20,742 nt of DNA from positions 1-20,742 of the forward strand of contig JAJZIF010000013.1 in assembly GCA_021810735.1 (NCBI GenBank). Direction: 5' to 3'. The position numbers were made by a program, and so were the translations under genes. The stretch comes from Acidobacteriota bacterium. Its GTDB lineage: Bacteria > Acidobacteriota > Terriglobia > Terriglobales > Acidobacteriaceae. Shown here one piece after another: positions 14,204 through 20,209 of the stretch (position 1 is its first letter; every line of letters begins with the position of its first letter). The notes beneath the pieces are model-generated. The model was not told where the DNA came from, searched no databases, and worked only from the letters and a program-made list of their open reading frames with translations.

Positions 14204-16435
14204 TTACTCGACCGCGCAGGTGAGGCAAGCCGCCAGCCGTTGTGGGTGGCGTAGCTCCACATCGAACAGGCCGTTACGGGTGATGATGTACTGGCCCTGT
14301 CCAGCCTGCGTGTATGGGTCGATAATGACGTCCATGGTGCCCCAGTCGCCGACAACCACAGTGCTGAAATCCCCGAAGATGGCCGCGTGCAGGTTGGCCA
14401 CTGCGGTGCCAGCCACAAAGTCATAGTTGAGGTTTTTCGGCAACTGGTTGGTGATGCCGCATTTGTAGCTGAGCGGACCCTGCTCGATCCCGTTTGGATC
14501 GCGCGGCCCGTTCTGGTCCGGATACAAGAACGAGGGGAACGTCGTGCCGATTTTCGGAGTCGTCAACATCAGAGCCTTCACTTCCGGTGTCAACATCCAG
14601 CCCATGTTTGCGCTGTCCGCGTTGGCGACCGCCAGTGCTTTCTCAAAGTTCACGACGTCCTGATAACAGAGCGCCTTGCCCCCAGAGGTCAGGGTTGCGC
14701 CGCTGGAAACGATGGAGGCGATCCCGGTGGTGTTCAGGATGCCGAGCGGTTGGTTGTTGGCCGCGCCCGTTCCCTGAATGGCCGCGTAGTCGATGGAGAG
14801 CATGACCTGCTCTTCCTGGTCGGCTTCGAGGATCGCTTCCATGTCCGGAGAAGCCTGGGCGAGTAATTCCATGGTCAAGAGCCCCTGCAAGGACAAGCGA
14901 TGCGGCGTAAACGTCACATCGGTGGGAAAGCCGGGGTTGCTCGGGGTTGCGGCGATGCTTTCCGCCAGCCAGTTGCTGACCGACGTGGACCCCATGACCG
15001 GGATGCGCAACAGCCCTTGGATACCCGCCAGCCGCTTGGCGCCCAACTGCATCACGCGTGCCCGGTTGTACAGGTACTTGATGACATCTGGACTGGTCAC
15101 GGTGCTCAACACCCCCGGCTGACCTGCGGCCGTGTAGGTGTTCGCGCGCTTGGTCACGGTAGGCATCAGAACGCCCGGCGTGGCATGGCGAGTCGTTTGG
15201 ATCAACGCGTCGGAGACTTCCTGCTCCAGCTTGAAGTCGTCGTCGGCAACGATCTTGGTGCCATGCTTTTTGAAAATCGCATAGCGGAAGGCGCGCTGCG
15301 TGCTGTACGCCTTCTGGTCCTTCGCGCTGAGCGCATTGAAGACGCTTTCGCCCGCCGTGGCGACCTGACCTAAGCGCGTCTTTTCTTCCAGCTTGCTCAC
15401 CACGCTCACGCGAAAATCTTCCGCGCTGCGCTTGCTCAAAATTGCGTGTTGAATGTCTGCGGTGGTCACGACGCCAGGCGCAAGGTCGGCGTAGGCTTGG
15501 ATGTCTGCCCGGCGCTGAACCTCCAGCGCTTCGGGGGTAGGTGCAGCGATTGGTTCGGGCATGGGTAGTACCTCCACGGTGCGTTTTGTTTTGTCCCCGT
15601 TTTCTGCGGGGGTTTTGATGCCGTGCGCTTTCGCGGCGGCAACAATCTTGTCGTAGACTTCCTGCTTCTTATCTGCGGGAATGCCTTCCGTGTCGCTGAA
15701 CAAATCCAGCGCCAGTTGAATGTGCTTTTTCGTTTCCTCGTCGGAATCGAACTTGATGGGCAGCTTCCAGGTGTCCGTCTCCTCCGGATCGCCGACATAC
15801 GCAAAGTCACCCGCCGTCAGCTCTTCCCCGGCTACCTTCTTCGTCTTCGCCGCCGCTCGCTGCGTCGTGTCCGGAATGATCGCGCTCCGCATCACGCCCG
15901 CATTCGTGTCCGCCTCAAACGGCACCAGCGAAACCTCCAGCGGCTCCCAATCCATGAAACGAATCACCGGCAGCCCATTTTCGTGCGTGCCCTCGGCCTT
16001 CGGCTTGAACATCCGCGCCTGCACGCTCACGCCGCGCAAAATTCCGTCGCGAACGTCCTGCAGCTTCTCCGTCGCCAGCGCCGACCGTCCAAACGTTCCC
16101 AGCCCGCGCAACACCTTGTCGTCGCCGACCGCCGATCCCAGCACGATGCCGACGTGCTGCTGCTCGTCGTGGTTCACCAGCAGCGGCAATCCGTTCGCCG
16201 TCCGGTCCTGCCGCATCGACCCTGGGCCATGGTCCAGAATCTCCATGTAATGCTTGCCGGAAGGACTCTTCGCCAGCACCGGCTGCTCGGAGGAAATCGC
16301 AATCGGCACCGTCCGATCTTCCGGACGATCTTCCGTCGCGTTCGCCGCATCCGGCTTTACCAGCGTCAGGAATCGACTGCACGCCACGCCGTTGATCAGT
16401 TCCGTCAAAACATCCATAGCTGCTTTATCCTCCAT
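14204..16435 (-). CDS. Fused prohead protease and HK97-fold major capsid protein
   Basis: The product is 743 residues. Residues about 40-185 form an S78-type prohead protease: GLPLLVNHDEQQHVG supplies His89, GILRGVSVQARMFKP supplies Ser137, and DWEPLEVSLVPFEADTNAGV follows. Residues 203-275 (DFAYVGDPEETDTWKLPIKF then AAAKAHGIKTP) resemble a DUF6582-like accessory domain often found after this protease. A Pro-rich linker leads to a capsid scaffold helix region (310-400) and the HK97-fold capsid body, with PVMGSTSVSNWLAES, YAAIQGTGAANNQPLGIL and a C-terminal ITRNGLFDVELRHPQRLAAC. Maturation presumably cuts protease from capsid. ATG 16435 gives the longest form; ATG 16417 sits 11 nt after GGAGG and may be the true start. 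Encoding both in one chain removes the separate protease gene. Confidence 0.92.
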   Translation of the reverse strand: MEDKAAMDVLTELINGVACSRFLTLVKPDAANATEDRPEDRTVPIAISSEQPVLAKSPSGKHYMEILDHGPGSMRQDRTANGLPLLVNHDEQQHVGIVLGSAVGDDKVLRGLGTFGRSALATEKLQDVRDGILRGVSVQARMFKPKAEGTHENGLPVIRFMDWEPLEVSLVPFEADTNAGVMRSAIIPDTTQRAAAKTKKVAGEELTAGDFAYVGDPEETDTWKLPIKFDSDEETKKHIQLALDLFSDTEGIPADKKQEVYDKIVAAAKAHGIKTPAENGDKTKRTVEVLPMPEPIAAPTPEALEVQRRADIQAYADLAPGVVTTADIQHAILSKRSAEDFRVSVVSKLEEKTRLGQVATAGESVFNALSAKDQKAYSTQRAFRYAIFKKHGTKIVADDDFKLEQEVSDALIQTTRHATPGVLMPTVTKRANTYTAAGQPGVLSTVTSPDVIKYLYNRARVMQLGAKRLAGIQGLLRIPVMGSTSVSNWLAESIAATPSNPGFPTDVTFTPHRLSLQGLLTMELLAQASPDMEAILEADQEEQVMLSIDYAAIQGTGAANNQPLGILNTTGIASIVSSGATLTSGGKALCYQDVVNFEKALAVANADSANMGWMLTPEVKALMLTTPKIGTTFPSFLYPDQNGPRDPNGIEQGPLSYKCGITNQLPKNLNYDFVAGTAVANLHAAIFGDFSTVVVGDWGTMDVIIDPYTQAGQGQYIITRNGLFDVELRHPQRLAACLTCAVE

Positions 16436-16453
16436 TCCACCCCGAGCGCCAAA

Positions 16454-16645
16454 TTACGCGATTTTAAGGCGTTCGAGGTCGGCATCGGTGTACATGTTCT
16501 GACAAACCACGCGATCGCCTTCCCGCTGGAAAATCACCATCTGTTTCGGATCTGGCTCGATGAAAATTTCGTGGATAATGCCGAGCGATACGCGAACCCC
16601 GTTCACTACGAGGTCTGTTCCCTGAATTTCCGCTGTAAAGTTCAT
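16454..16645 (-). CDS. 63-residue protein of unknown function in the cargo cassette
   Basis: The product starts MNFTAEIQGTDLVVNGVRVS and ends NMYTDADLERLKIA. It is predicted mainly beta with a short C-terminal helix and has two hydrophobic strands (LVVNGVRVSLGII and EIFIEP). ATG 16645 is preceded by a GGGGG ribosome binding site within a degenerate copy of the junction repeat that also starts the neighbouring genes. It lies between the sponge gene and the capsid gene and ends in the TAATTTGGCGC motif. I do not recognise a family. Its position beside an Acb2-type gene makes an anti-defence or accessory role possible, but the sequence does not show one. Confidence 0.7.
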   Translation of the reverse strand: MNFTAEIQGTDLVVNGVRVSLGIIHEIFIEPDPKQMVIFQREGDRVVCQNMYTDADLERLKIA

Positions 16646-16675
16646 TTAGACCCCCGGTGGTGCTTTTTTCTTGCC
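16643..16675 (-). repeat. Junction repeat copy 3 (degenerate)
   Basis: It shares GGTGGTGCT.TTTTCTTGCC with copies 1 and 2 but diverges at the ribosome binding site end, where it has GGGGGTCTAAATG on the minus strand. It supplies the leader of the 63-residue gene. Confidence 0.75.
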
Positions 16676-16691
16676 ACTCGCTAACGCCAAA

Positions 16692-16913
16692 TTACGAGCT
16701 TTTCTCCAGCGCAATAGACGCGTTCGCGGTCATCACACACTCGCGCAACTTTCTGATTGCGGCTGTCTGATCTGCCGAAGGCTGCGTGTTATCCACCAAC
16801 ACAAGCGCAAACTCCCTTGCAGCCGCACGGATATTCTCATACCGTTCGGGCTGACCCGGCTTCGGCGCGTGGTACGTGAACAGTTCCTGAATCTCTTCTT
16901 TTGAAATTGCTAT
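16692..16913 (-). CDS. acb2: Acb2/Tad1-family cyclic-nucleotide sponge (anti-CBASS / anti-Thoeris), ATA start
   Basis: The product is 73 residues if started at ATA 16913. FTYHAPKPGQPERYENIRAA is followed by AREFALVLVDNTQPSADQTA and IRKLRECVMTANASIAL. This is the helical-hairpin signature of the Acb2/Tad1 family: F.YH.P....RY..IR..A, a TxPS linker, then A...LR..VM.ANA.IA. Members bind second messengers of CBASS (cyclic di- and trinucleotides) and, for Tad1 and some Acb2, Thoeris gcADPR molecules, protecting the phage. No ATG, GTG or TTG precedes the domain in frame. The ATA sits exactly where the upstream copy of the junction repeat has ATG, 6 nt after AGGAG. The frame is open back to the TAA of the RyR gene, so readthrough would give a fusion. 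Family call is by eye and confident; activity of this allele is uncertain because of the start. Confidence 0.85.
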   Translation of the reverse strand: MAISKEEIQELFTYHAPKPGQPERYENIRAAAREFALVLVDNTQPSADQTAAIRKLRECVMTANASIALEKSS

Positions 16914-16944
16914 CTCATTCTCCTGGTGGTGCTGTTTTCTTGCC
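16912..16944 (-). repeat. Junction repeat copy 2
   Basis: Thirty-three bases identical to 17359-17391. On the minus strand it contains GGCAAGAAAACAGCACCACC followed by AGGAGAATGAGAT. It provides the ribosome binding site of the sponge gene and overlaps the first two bases of its ATA start. Confidence 0.97.
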
Positions 16945-16964
16945 CTTCCTGTCCGAGCGCCAAA

Positions 16965-17360
16965 TTAGGGCGTATTTCCACATTGCCCGCAGAATCCCAG
17001 CACAGCCCGGACCGCAGCTCCAAAGAGAAAGTCCTTGGCGCGCTGGGCAATCGGCAATTCTGCATATCTGCACATGCACGGGTGTTCCTTCGTTTCTGGA
17101 TTCTTGACCGGGCCATATTTCCAACCATCAGCGAGTTTCTGCTCGAACCATCCCCGATGGCTCTCCTCTGGCGTCGTGCTCGGATCAAGCAATATCGCCC
17201 GGACGCCAGCAAGCGCAGACTTCTTTTGCCACGCGGGAGCGTCTTTCCACTCAGGCTGCGAAAAATCATTCAATGTCAAGCAGTAGGCACGATTCACCTC
17301 ATGCGCGACTTCTGCGGCAAGCATCTCTGCCGCCGTTACTTCAAAAATTGCTTCTTGCAT
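16965..17360 (-). CDS. RyR-domain protein
   Basis: The product is 131 residues. Residues 20-120 match the Ryr domain of ryanodine receptors and many phage proteins: HEVNRAYCLTLNDFSQPEWK, the spacer AILLDPSTTPEESHRGWFEQ, then KLADGWKYGPVKNPETKEHP followed by a Y.ELP...R.KD motif. In animal receptors this domain is regulatory; in phages its role is not established. ATG 17360 overlaps the portal stop region (TGAGATG) with AGGAG upstream, so it is translationally coupled to portal. It lies in the same frame as the downstream sponge, separated by one TAA and 17 codons. Adjacent placement suggests a shared nucleotide-related or anti-defence role; this is inference. The C-terminus CGQCGNTP is odd for the family. 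Confidence 0.85.
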   Translation of the reverse strand: MQEAIFEVTAAEMLAAEVAHEVNRAYCLTLNDFSQPEWKDAPAWQKKSALAGVRAILLDPSTTPEESHRGWFEQKLADGWKYGPVKNPETKEHPCMCRYAELPIAQRAKDFLFGAAVRAVLGFCGQCGNTP

Positions 17361-17391
17361 CTCATTCTCCTGGTGGTGCTGTTTTCTTGCC
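17359..17391 (-). repeat. Junction repeat copy 1 (portal end)
   Basis: It encodes the last residues of portal (GKKTAPPGE), its TGA and the ribosome binding site and start of the RyR gene. It is identical over 33 bp to copy 2. Because it contains functional portal C-terminal codons, this copy is probably the ancestral one. Confidence 0.97.
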
Positions 17392-19218
17392 GCTTGTATA
17401 TGCCTGATCGTCCGCGCCTTCGCCGCCCCCCGGTCCCGTCGGAGGCTTGCCCGGATTCGGCACCGCGAACGGTTCCGCGTTGTTCACTTCGCTGTCCGCC
17501 TTGCCTTGCGCATCGGTTCCCAGCTTCAGCCCGAGCTTCGTGATGTAGGCCTTTTCCTTGGCAAGCTGCTTCATCGTCGCCTCAAAGTCCATCCCCTGCT
17601 CCGCCAGCGCCTTGGTGTGCGTGGTCAGGCCGTTCTGAATCGCCAGCACCTGGCCTTGCGCATCTTTGTGCGGATCGACCCAATCCCAGCTTCGGCCTTC
17701 CCACTTCGCCTGATTCACCAGGTCGAAGTTCAGCGGAACGCCCTTCAGTTGCCCGCGCAGCAGCGCCGACCGCAGCCATTCCTCGAACACCGGCACGCAC
17801 ACATGATCGATGACGAACCGTTGCAGCGTGCTCCAATGGTCGCGCTCGTCGAGCATGCCCACCCGCGCGCTCGAATAGCTCACGCCTTCCAGATCGTTCG
17901 ACAATGTCGTGTACGCCACGCCCAGCCCGGACGCGATAAACCGGATCACCGATTTCAGAAACGCCGGAAACGCCCCCGCCGGATGTTCGGGCTTGAACGC
18001 GACCGCCTTGGTCCCCGGTGGCAAGGTGTTGATCGTCGCCGGTTCCAGGTTCATCTGCGTCGTGCCGCCCACGTTTTGGTAGCCGCTGCCGTCTGGACCG
18101 TCCCCAGCGCCGATATAGTCGTCGCCCAGGTCGCTTTCGAGCAACATGCATTGGTTCGCGCCCACGCGCGCCGCCAACACTTCCGCTTCCAGATAGCCGT
18201 CCAGCATCTTCACGTCGAACATCGCGGGCGCAATCCACGGATAACCGCGCGACTGCCCAGCCCGATGCTGAATGTAGACGTGCAGGACTTGCTCCGCCGG
18301 GATGCGCTTCTTATTCACCGTTGCGGAAAAACTCTCGTAGGGATTGCCGTCCCACAGGTAATACGCCACTGGCTTGCCCAGTCCATCCACTTCCACGCCC
18401 AGGCGTACTTCATTGCCCCCCGGTCCGGGGCGCAATTGCAGCATCGTATCGTCCAGTTGATCGTTGTCCAGCAGTTGCAGCGCAAATCCGTTTTTGTACT
18501 GCGATCCATGCACCTTGCGGATCACCACTTCGCCCTCGCGGCCCATGGTCTCGACGATCTGATTCAGCAGCTCTGTCCAGGTCTGCTTGCCGCCCACCGT
18601 GCAGTTGCCCAGCTTGCACCAGTCGAACCACGCCGTCTCGATGGCCTCATTGATCGCATCGACATTGCTTCCGTTGATCGGCCCCGTCTGCACCGGCACA
18701 GGCAGCGGCTCCGTCACTGGCACCATCGCGGGCGTTCCGTCGGGATTCACCTTCGGCGTTCCATCCGGATTCACCGCCGCAACCGTCGCTGGCTTCTTCT
18801 TCCGCTTGGCCTTCTCTTCCGGAGCTTCGATCTTCGACGCGAAAAGAATGCCTTCCGGCCCGACTATATTCTGCCGCAGCAGTTGCAGATACCGCGCCGC
18901 CAGCGGATTGTTGAGCGCCAGTTGCCGCGCCCGCGCCCGCAGAATGCGCAAGTCCGTAAACAGTTCTTGGTCCGCCGAGCGGGACCAGGCTGCCCAGTCG
19001 CCGGTCAGCCGATTGATCCGCGCCGCCTGGAAGCCGCCCATGGTTCCCGCGCCCACCGGCATGCCCATCGTCGGATCGACCGCCCGCTTCGTGGTCACGG
19101 GTGCCCCATCCAAGGCCGGTGCCCCATGCAAGGGGGGTGCCCCATTCAAGCCGTTCTCTGGCTTGAGTGGGACTCCAGCAGCCCGAGCTTCCGACAGGTT
19201 CAGCAGCGTCAATGCCAT
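17362..19218 (-). CDS. Phage portal protein, lambda gpB type
   Basis: The product is 618 residues. It forms the dodecameric DNA-entry ring at one capsid vertex and docks the terminase. Family features include DWAAWSRSADQELFTDLRIL then ARARQLALNNPLAARYLQLL at residues about 70-110, WFDWCKLGNCTVGGKQTW, GEVVIRKVHGSQYKNGFALQ, the VLHVYIQHRAGQSRGYPWIA motif near 310, and AYTTLSNDLEGVSYSSARVG near 450. Residues 15-40 (KPENGLNGAP, LHGAP, LDGAP) are an in-frame palindromic host-type repeat and are not part of the usual fold. Residues about 132-175 hold an insertion with two NPDGTP repeats. ATG 19218 overlaps the upstream stop (TGATG). Downstream, the RyR gene is coupled through the 33-bp repeat. Confidence 0.93.
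   Translation of the reverse strand: MALTLLNLSEARAAGVPLKPENGLNGAPPLHGAPALDGAPVTTKRAVDPTMGMPVGAGTMGGFQAARINRLTGDWAAWSRSADQELFTDLRILRARARQLALNNPLAARYLQLLRQNIVGPEGILFASKIEAPEEKAKRKKKPATVAAVNPDGTPKVNPDGTPAMVPVTEPLPVPVQTGPINGSNVDAINEAIETAWFDWCKLGNCTVGGKQTWTELLNQIVETMGREGEVVIRKVHGSQYKNGFALQLLDNDQLDDTMLQLRPGPGGNEVRLGVEVDGLGKPVAYYLWDGNPYESFSATVNKKRIPAEQVLHVYIQHRAGQSRGYPWIAPAMFDVKMLDGYLEAEVLAARVGANQCMLLESDLGDDYIGAGDGPDGSGYQNVGGTTQMNLEPATINTLPPGTKAVAFKPEHPAGAFPAFLKSVIRFIASGLGVAYTTLSNDLEGVSYSSARVGMLDERDHWSTLQRFVIDHVCVPVFEEWLRSALLRGQLKGVPLNFDLVNQAKWEGRSWDWVDPHKDAQGQVLAIQNGLTTHTKALAEQGMDFEATMKQLAKEKAYITKLGLKLGTDAQGKADSEVNNAEPFAVPNPGKPPTGPGGGEGADDQAYTSGKKTAPPGE
19099..19172. repeat. Palindromic interspersed repeat in the portal N-terminus
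   Basis: A full unit at 19135-19172 (GGGTGCCCCATTCAAGCC, then GTTCTCT, then GGCTTGAGTGGGA) is preceded by two half units, GGTGCCCCATCCAAGG at 19100-19115 and GGTGCCCCATGCAAGG at 19118-19133. It matches the elements at 11255-11363. Minus-strand translation gives KPENGLNGAP, LHGAP and LDGAP. Confidence 0.88.
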
Positions 19219-19817
19219 CAGTACGTGCCTCCCGGAGTGACAAAGGCCACGCCGATCAGTCGCCGATCCACAATCTCTCCGCGATGCACCCTCTCACGGC
19301 GCACGCGATACGCATACAGCGCCCGCAGCCGCTCCAGTTGCATCCGGTCGTAACTCTTCAGGCTCCGCCCATGGATGGCGTATTCGATCACATCCGGACG
19401 GTCGCAGCCTTCCAGCGCCAGGTCGATATTGCCCAGCACGATTTCATTGTGGCTGCGCGTGTCCACCGGCCCGGTCGCGCCCGCGATGCTTGGTAGCACC
19501 GTCACTTTGCGGATCGGCAGCGTCTCCACTTCGCCGGTCACGGTGTTATTCAGCAGCGCGTACAACGTGTAGCCCTGCTGCGCCGGACACGCTTTCGTCC
19601 CCGTGGCCGACACATTCACCGCCCAGCTTTGGCCGTCCGCGCTCGCCACCGCCGCGCCAGCCGGAAACGCGAAGATACCCAGATGACAATTCAGCACGTA
19701 ATTGAGGGTCCAGCCGTTGACCGGCTGATAATCCTCAAACGCGCGTTGCCATGTCCAGGTGTCCCCGGCGCGCAGGATCGCCGGTTCCGGCGCATCGTTC
19801 AAGATCGGGAGCGTCAT
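19218..19817 (-). CDS. Head-tail connector, gpW-like domain at C-terminus
   Basis: The product is 199 residues. Residues about 1-140 are a beta-rich domain of unknown role (ILRAGDTWTWQRAFEDYQPV, LNNTVTGEVETLPIRKVTV). Residues about 145-185 (VIEYAIHGRSLKSYDRMQLE then RLRALYAYRVRRERV) match the gpW-type connector pattern, where a strand precedes an R.L...D...L..L...Y helix. In lambda, W sits between terminase and portal, as here. ATG 19817 has no clear ribosome binding site and overlaps the preceding small ORF by 83 nt. The TGA overlaps the portal ATG. The W role is inferred from location and C-terminal pattern. Confidence 0.62.
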   Translation of the reverse strand: MTLPILNDAPEPAILRAGDTWTWQRAFEDYQPVNGWTLNYVLNCHLGIFAFPAGAAVASADGQSWAVNVSATGTKACPAQQGYTLYALLNNTVTGEVETLPIRKVTVLPSIAGATGPVDTRSHNEIVLGNIDLALEGCDRPDVIEYAIHGRSLKSYDRMQLERLRALYAYRVRRERVHRGEIVDRRLIGVAFVTPGGTY

Positions 19818-19956
19818 TACGTGCAGAGTCGCACGCTACCCCCCGCGCTCCAAATTCAGCCGCGCAGCCTTCGAGTTCCGTGCACACTATCTCCACGCCC
19901 AGCGTGGCCCCAGCATCCCAGTACACGGTTTCGCCGTGGATGATCTTCCGTTGCAT
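19735..19956 (-). CDS. Small hypothetical protein between terminase and gpW-like gene
   Basis: The product is 73 residues from ATG 19956 with a GGAAGAGGTGAGG leader that is a duplicate of the terminase/membrane-protein junction. The first 30 residues (MQRKIIHGETVYWDAGATLG) look protein-like; the rest from AEFGARG onward overlaps the gpW-like gene and is Arg/Asp-rich, so the true gene may be shorter or frameshifted near 19850. It crosses a variant GCGCTCCAAATT motif. No function can be assigned. Confidence 0.45.
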   Translation of the reverse strand: MQRKIIHGETVYWDAGATLGVEIVCTELEGCAAEFGARGVACDSARNDAPDLERCAGTGDPARRGHLDMATRV

Positions 19957-19958
19957 CC

Positions 19959-19982
19959 TCACCTCTTCCAGTCCGTCACCCA
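19959..19982 (-). repeat. Terminase-junction repeat, copy 2
   Basis: Twenty-four bases matching 20186-20209 at 23 positions. On the minus strand it reads TGGGTGACGGACTGGAAGAG then GTGA, containing the ribosome binding site of the 73-residue ORF. Confidence 0.93.
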
Positions 19983-19993
19983 TCTTTTGCGTC

Positions 19994-20182
19994 TTAATCT
20001 TTCCCAGCGCCGAGAAGAGCGCCCAGCGCACATGCGAACGCGCAAAACACGACGACGCCTCCGAGAAATTGGGTCGGCGCACCCCACCACCCGCTCAGGC
20101 TCGCTCCCCACGCTGTGAGATAGGCCCCGGCCACAACGGAACAACCCGCGGCCGCAAGTATCGATTTATGGTTCCTGTCCAT
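19994..20182 (-). CDS. Small inner-membrane protein, two transmembrane segments
   Basis: The product is 62 residues. Residues 8-30 (LAAAGCSVVAGAYLTAWGAS) and 36-60 (APTQFLGGVVVFCAFACALG) are hydrophobic, with a Trp-rich turn between them; the tails are short and charged (MDRNHK, GAGKD). The size and topology resemble small holins or phage immunity peptides but nothing specific identifies it. ATG 20182 begins 3 nt after the terminase stop and uses the AAGAGGTGAAAG ribosome binding site there. The gene is flanked by a 24-bp direct repeat of the terminase end, so it looks inserted. A holin inside the terminase-portal interval would be unusual. Confidence 0.62.
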   Translation of the reverse strand: MDRNHKSILAAAGCSVVAGAYLTAWGASLSGWWGAPTQFLGGVVVFCAFACALGALLGAGKD

Positions 20183-20185
20183 CTT

Positions 20186-20209
20186 TCACCTCTTCCAGTC
20201 CGTGACCCA
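20186..20209 (-). repeat. Terminase-junction repeat, copy 1
   Basis: It encodes the last residues of terminase (WVTDWKR, stop) and the ribosome binding site of the membrane-protein gene. It is repeated with one mismatch at 19959-19982. Confidence 0.93.

Noticed and set aside
14204..14424. Minus-strand frame 14044-14424 as a separate gene after the capsid
   Set aside because: It overlaps the conserved capsid C-terminus in another frame and has low-complexity composition.
19959..20144. Minus-strand frame 19959-20144 ending in the same RWVTDWKR as the terminase
   Set aside because: The match comes from the 24-bp duplicated junction; the rest is an Arg-rich shadow of the membrane-protein gene.
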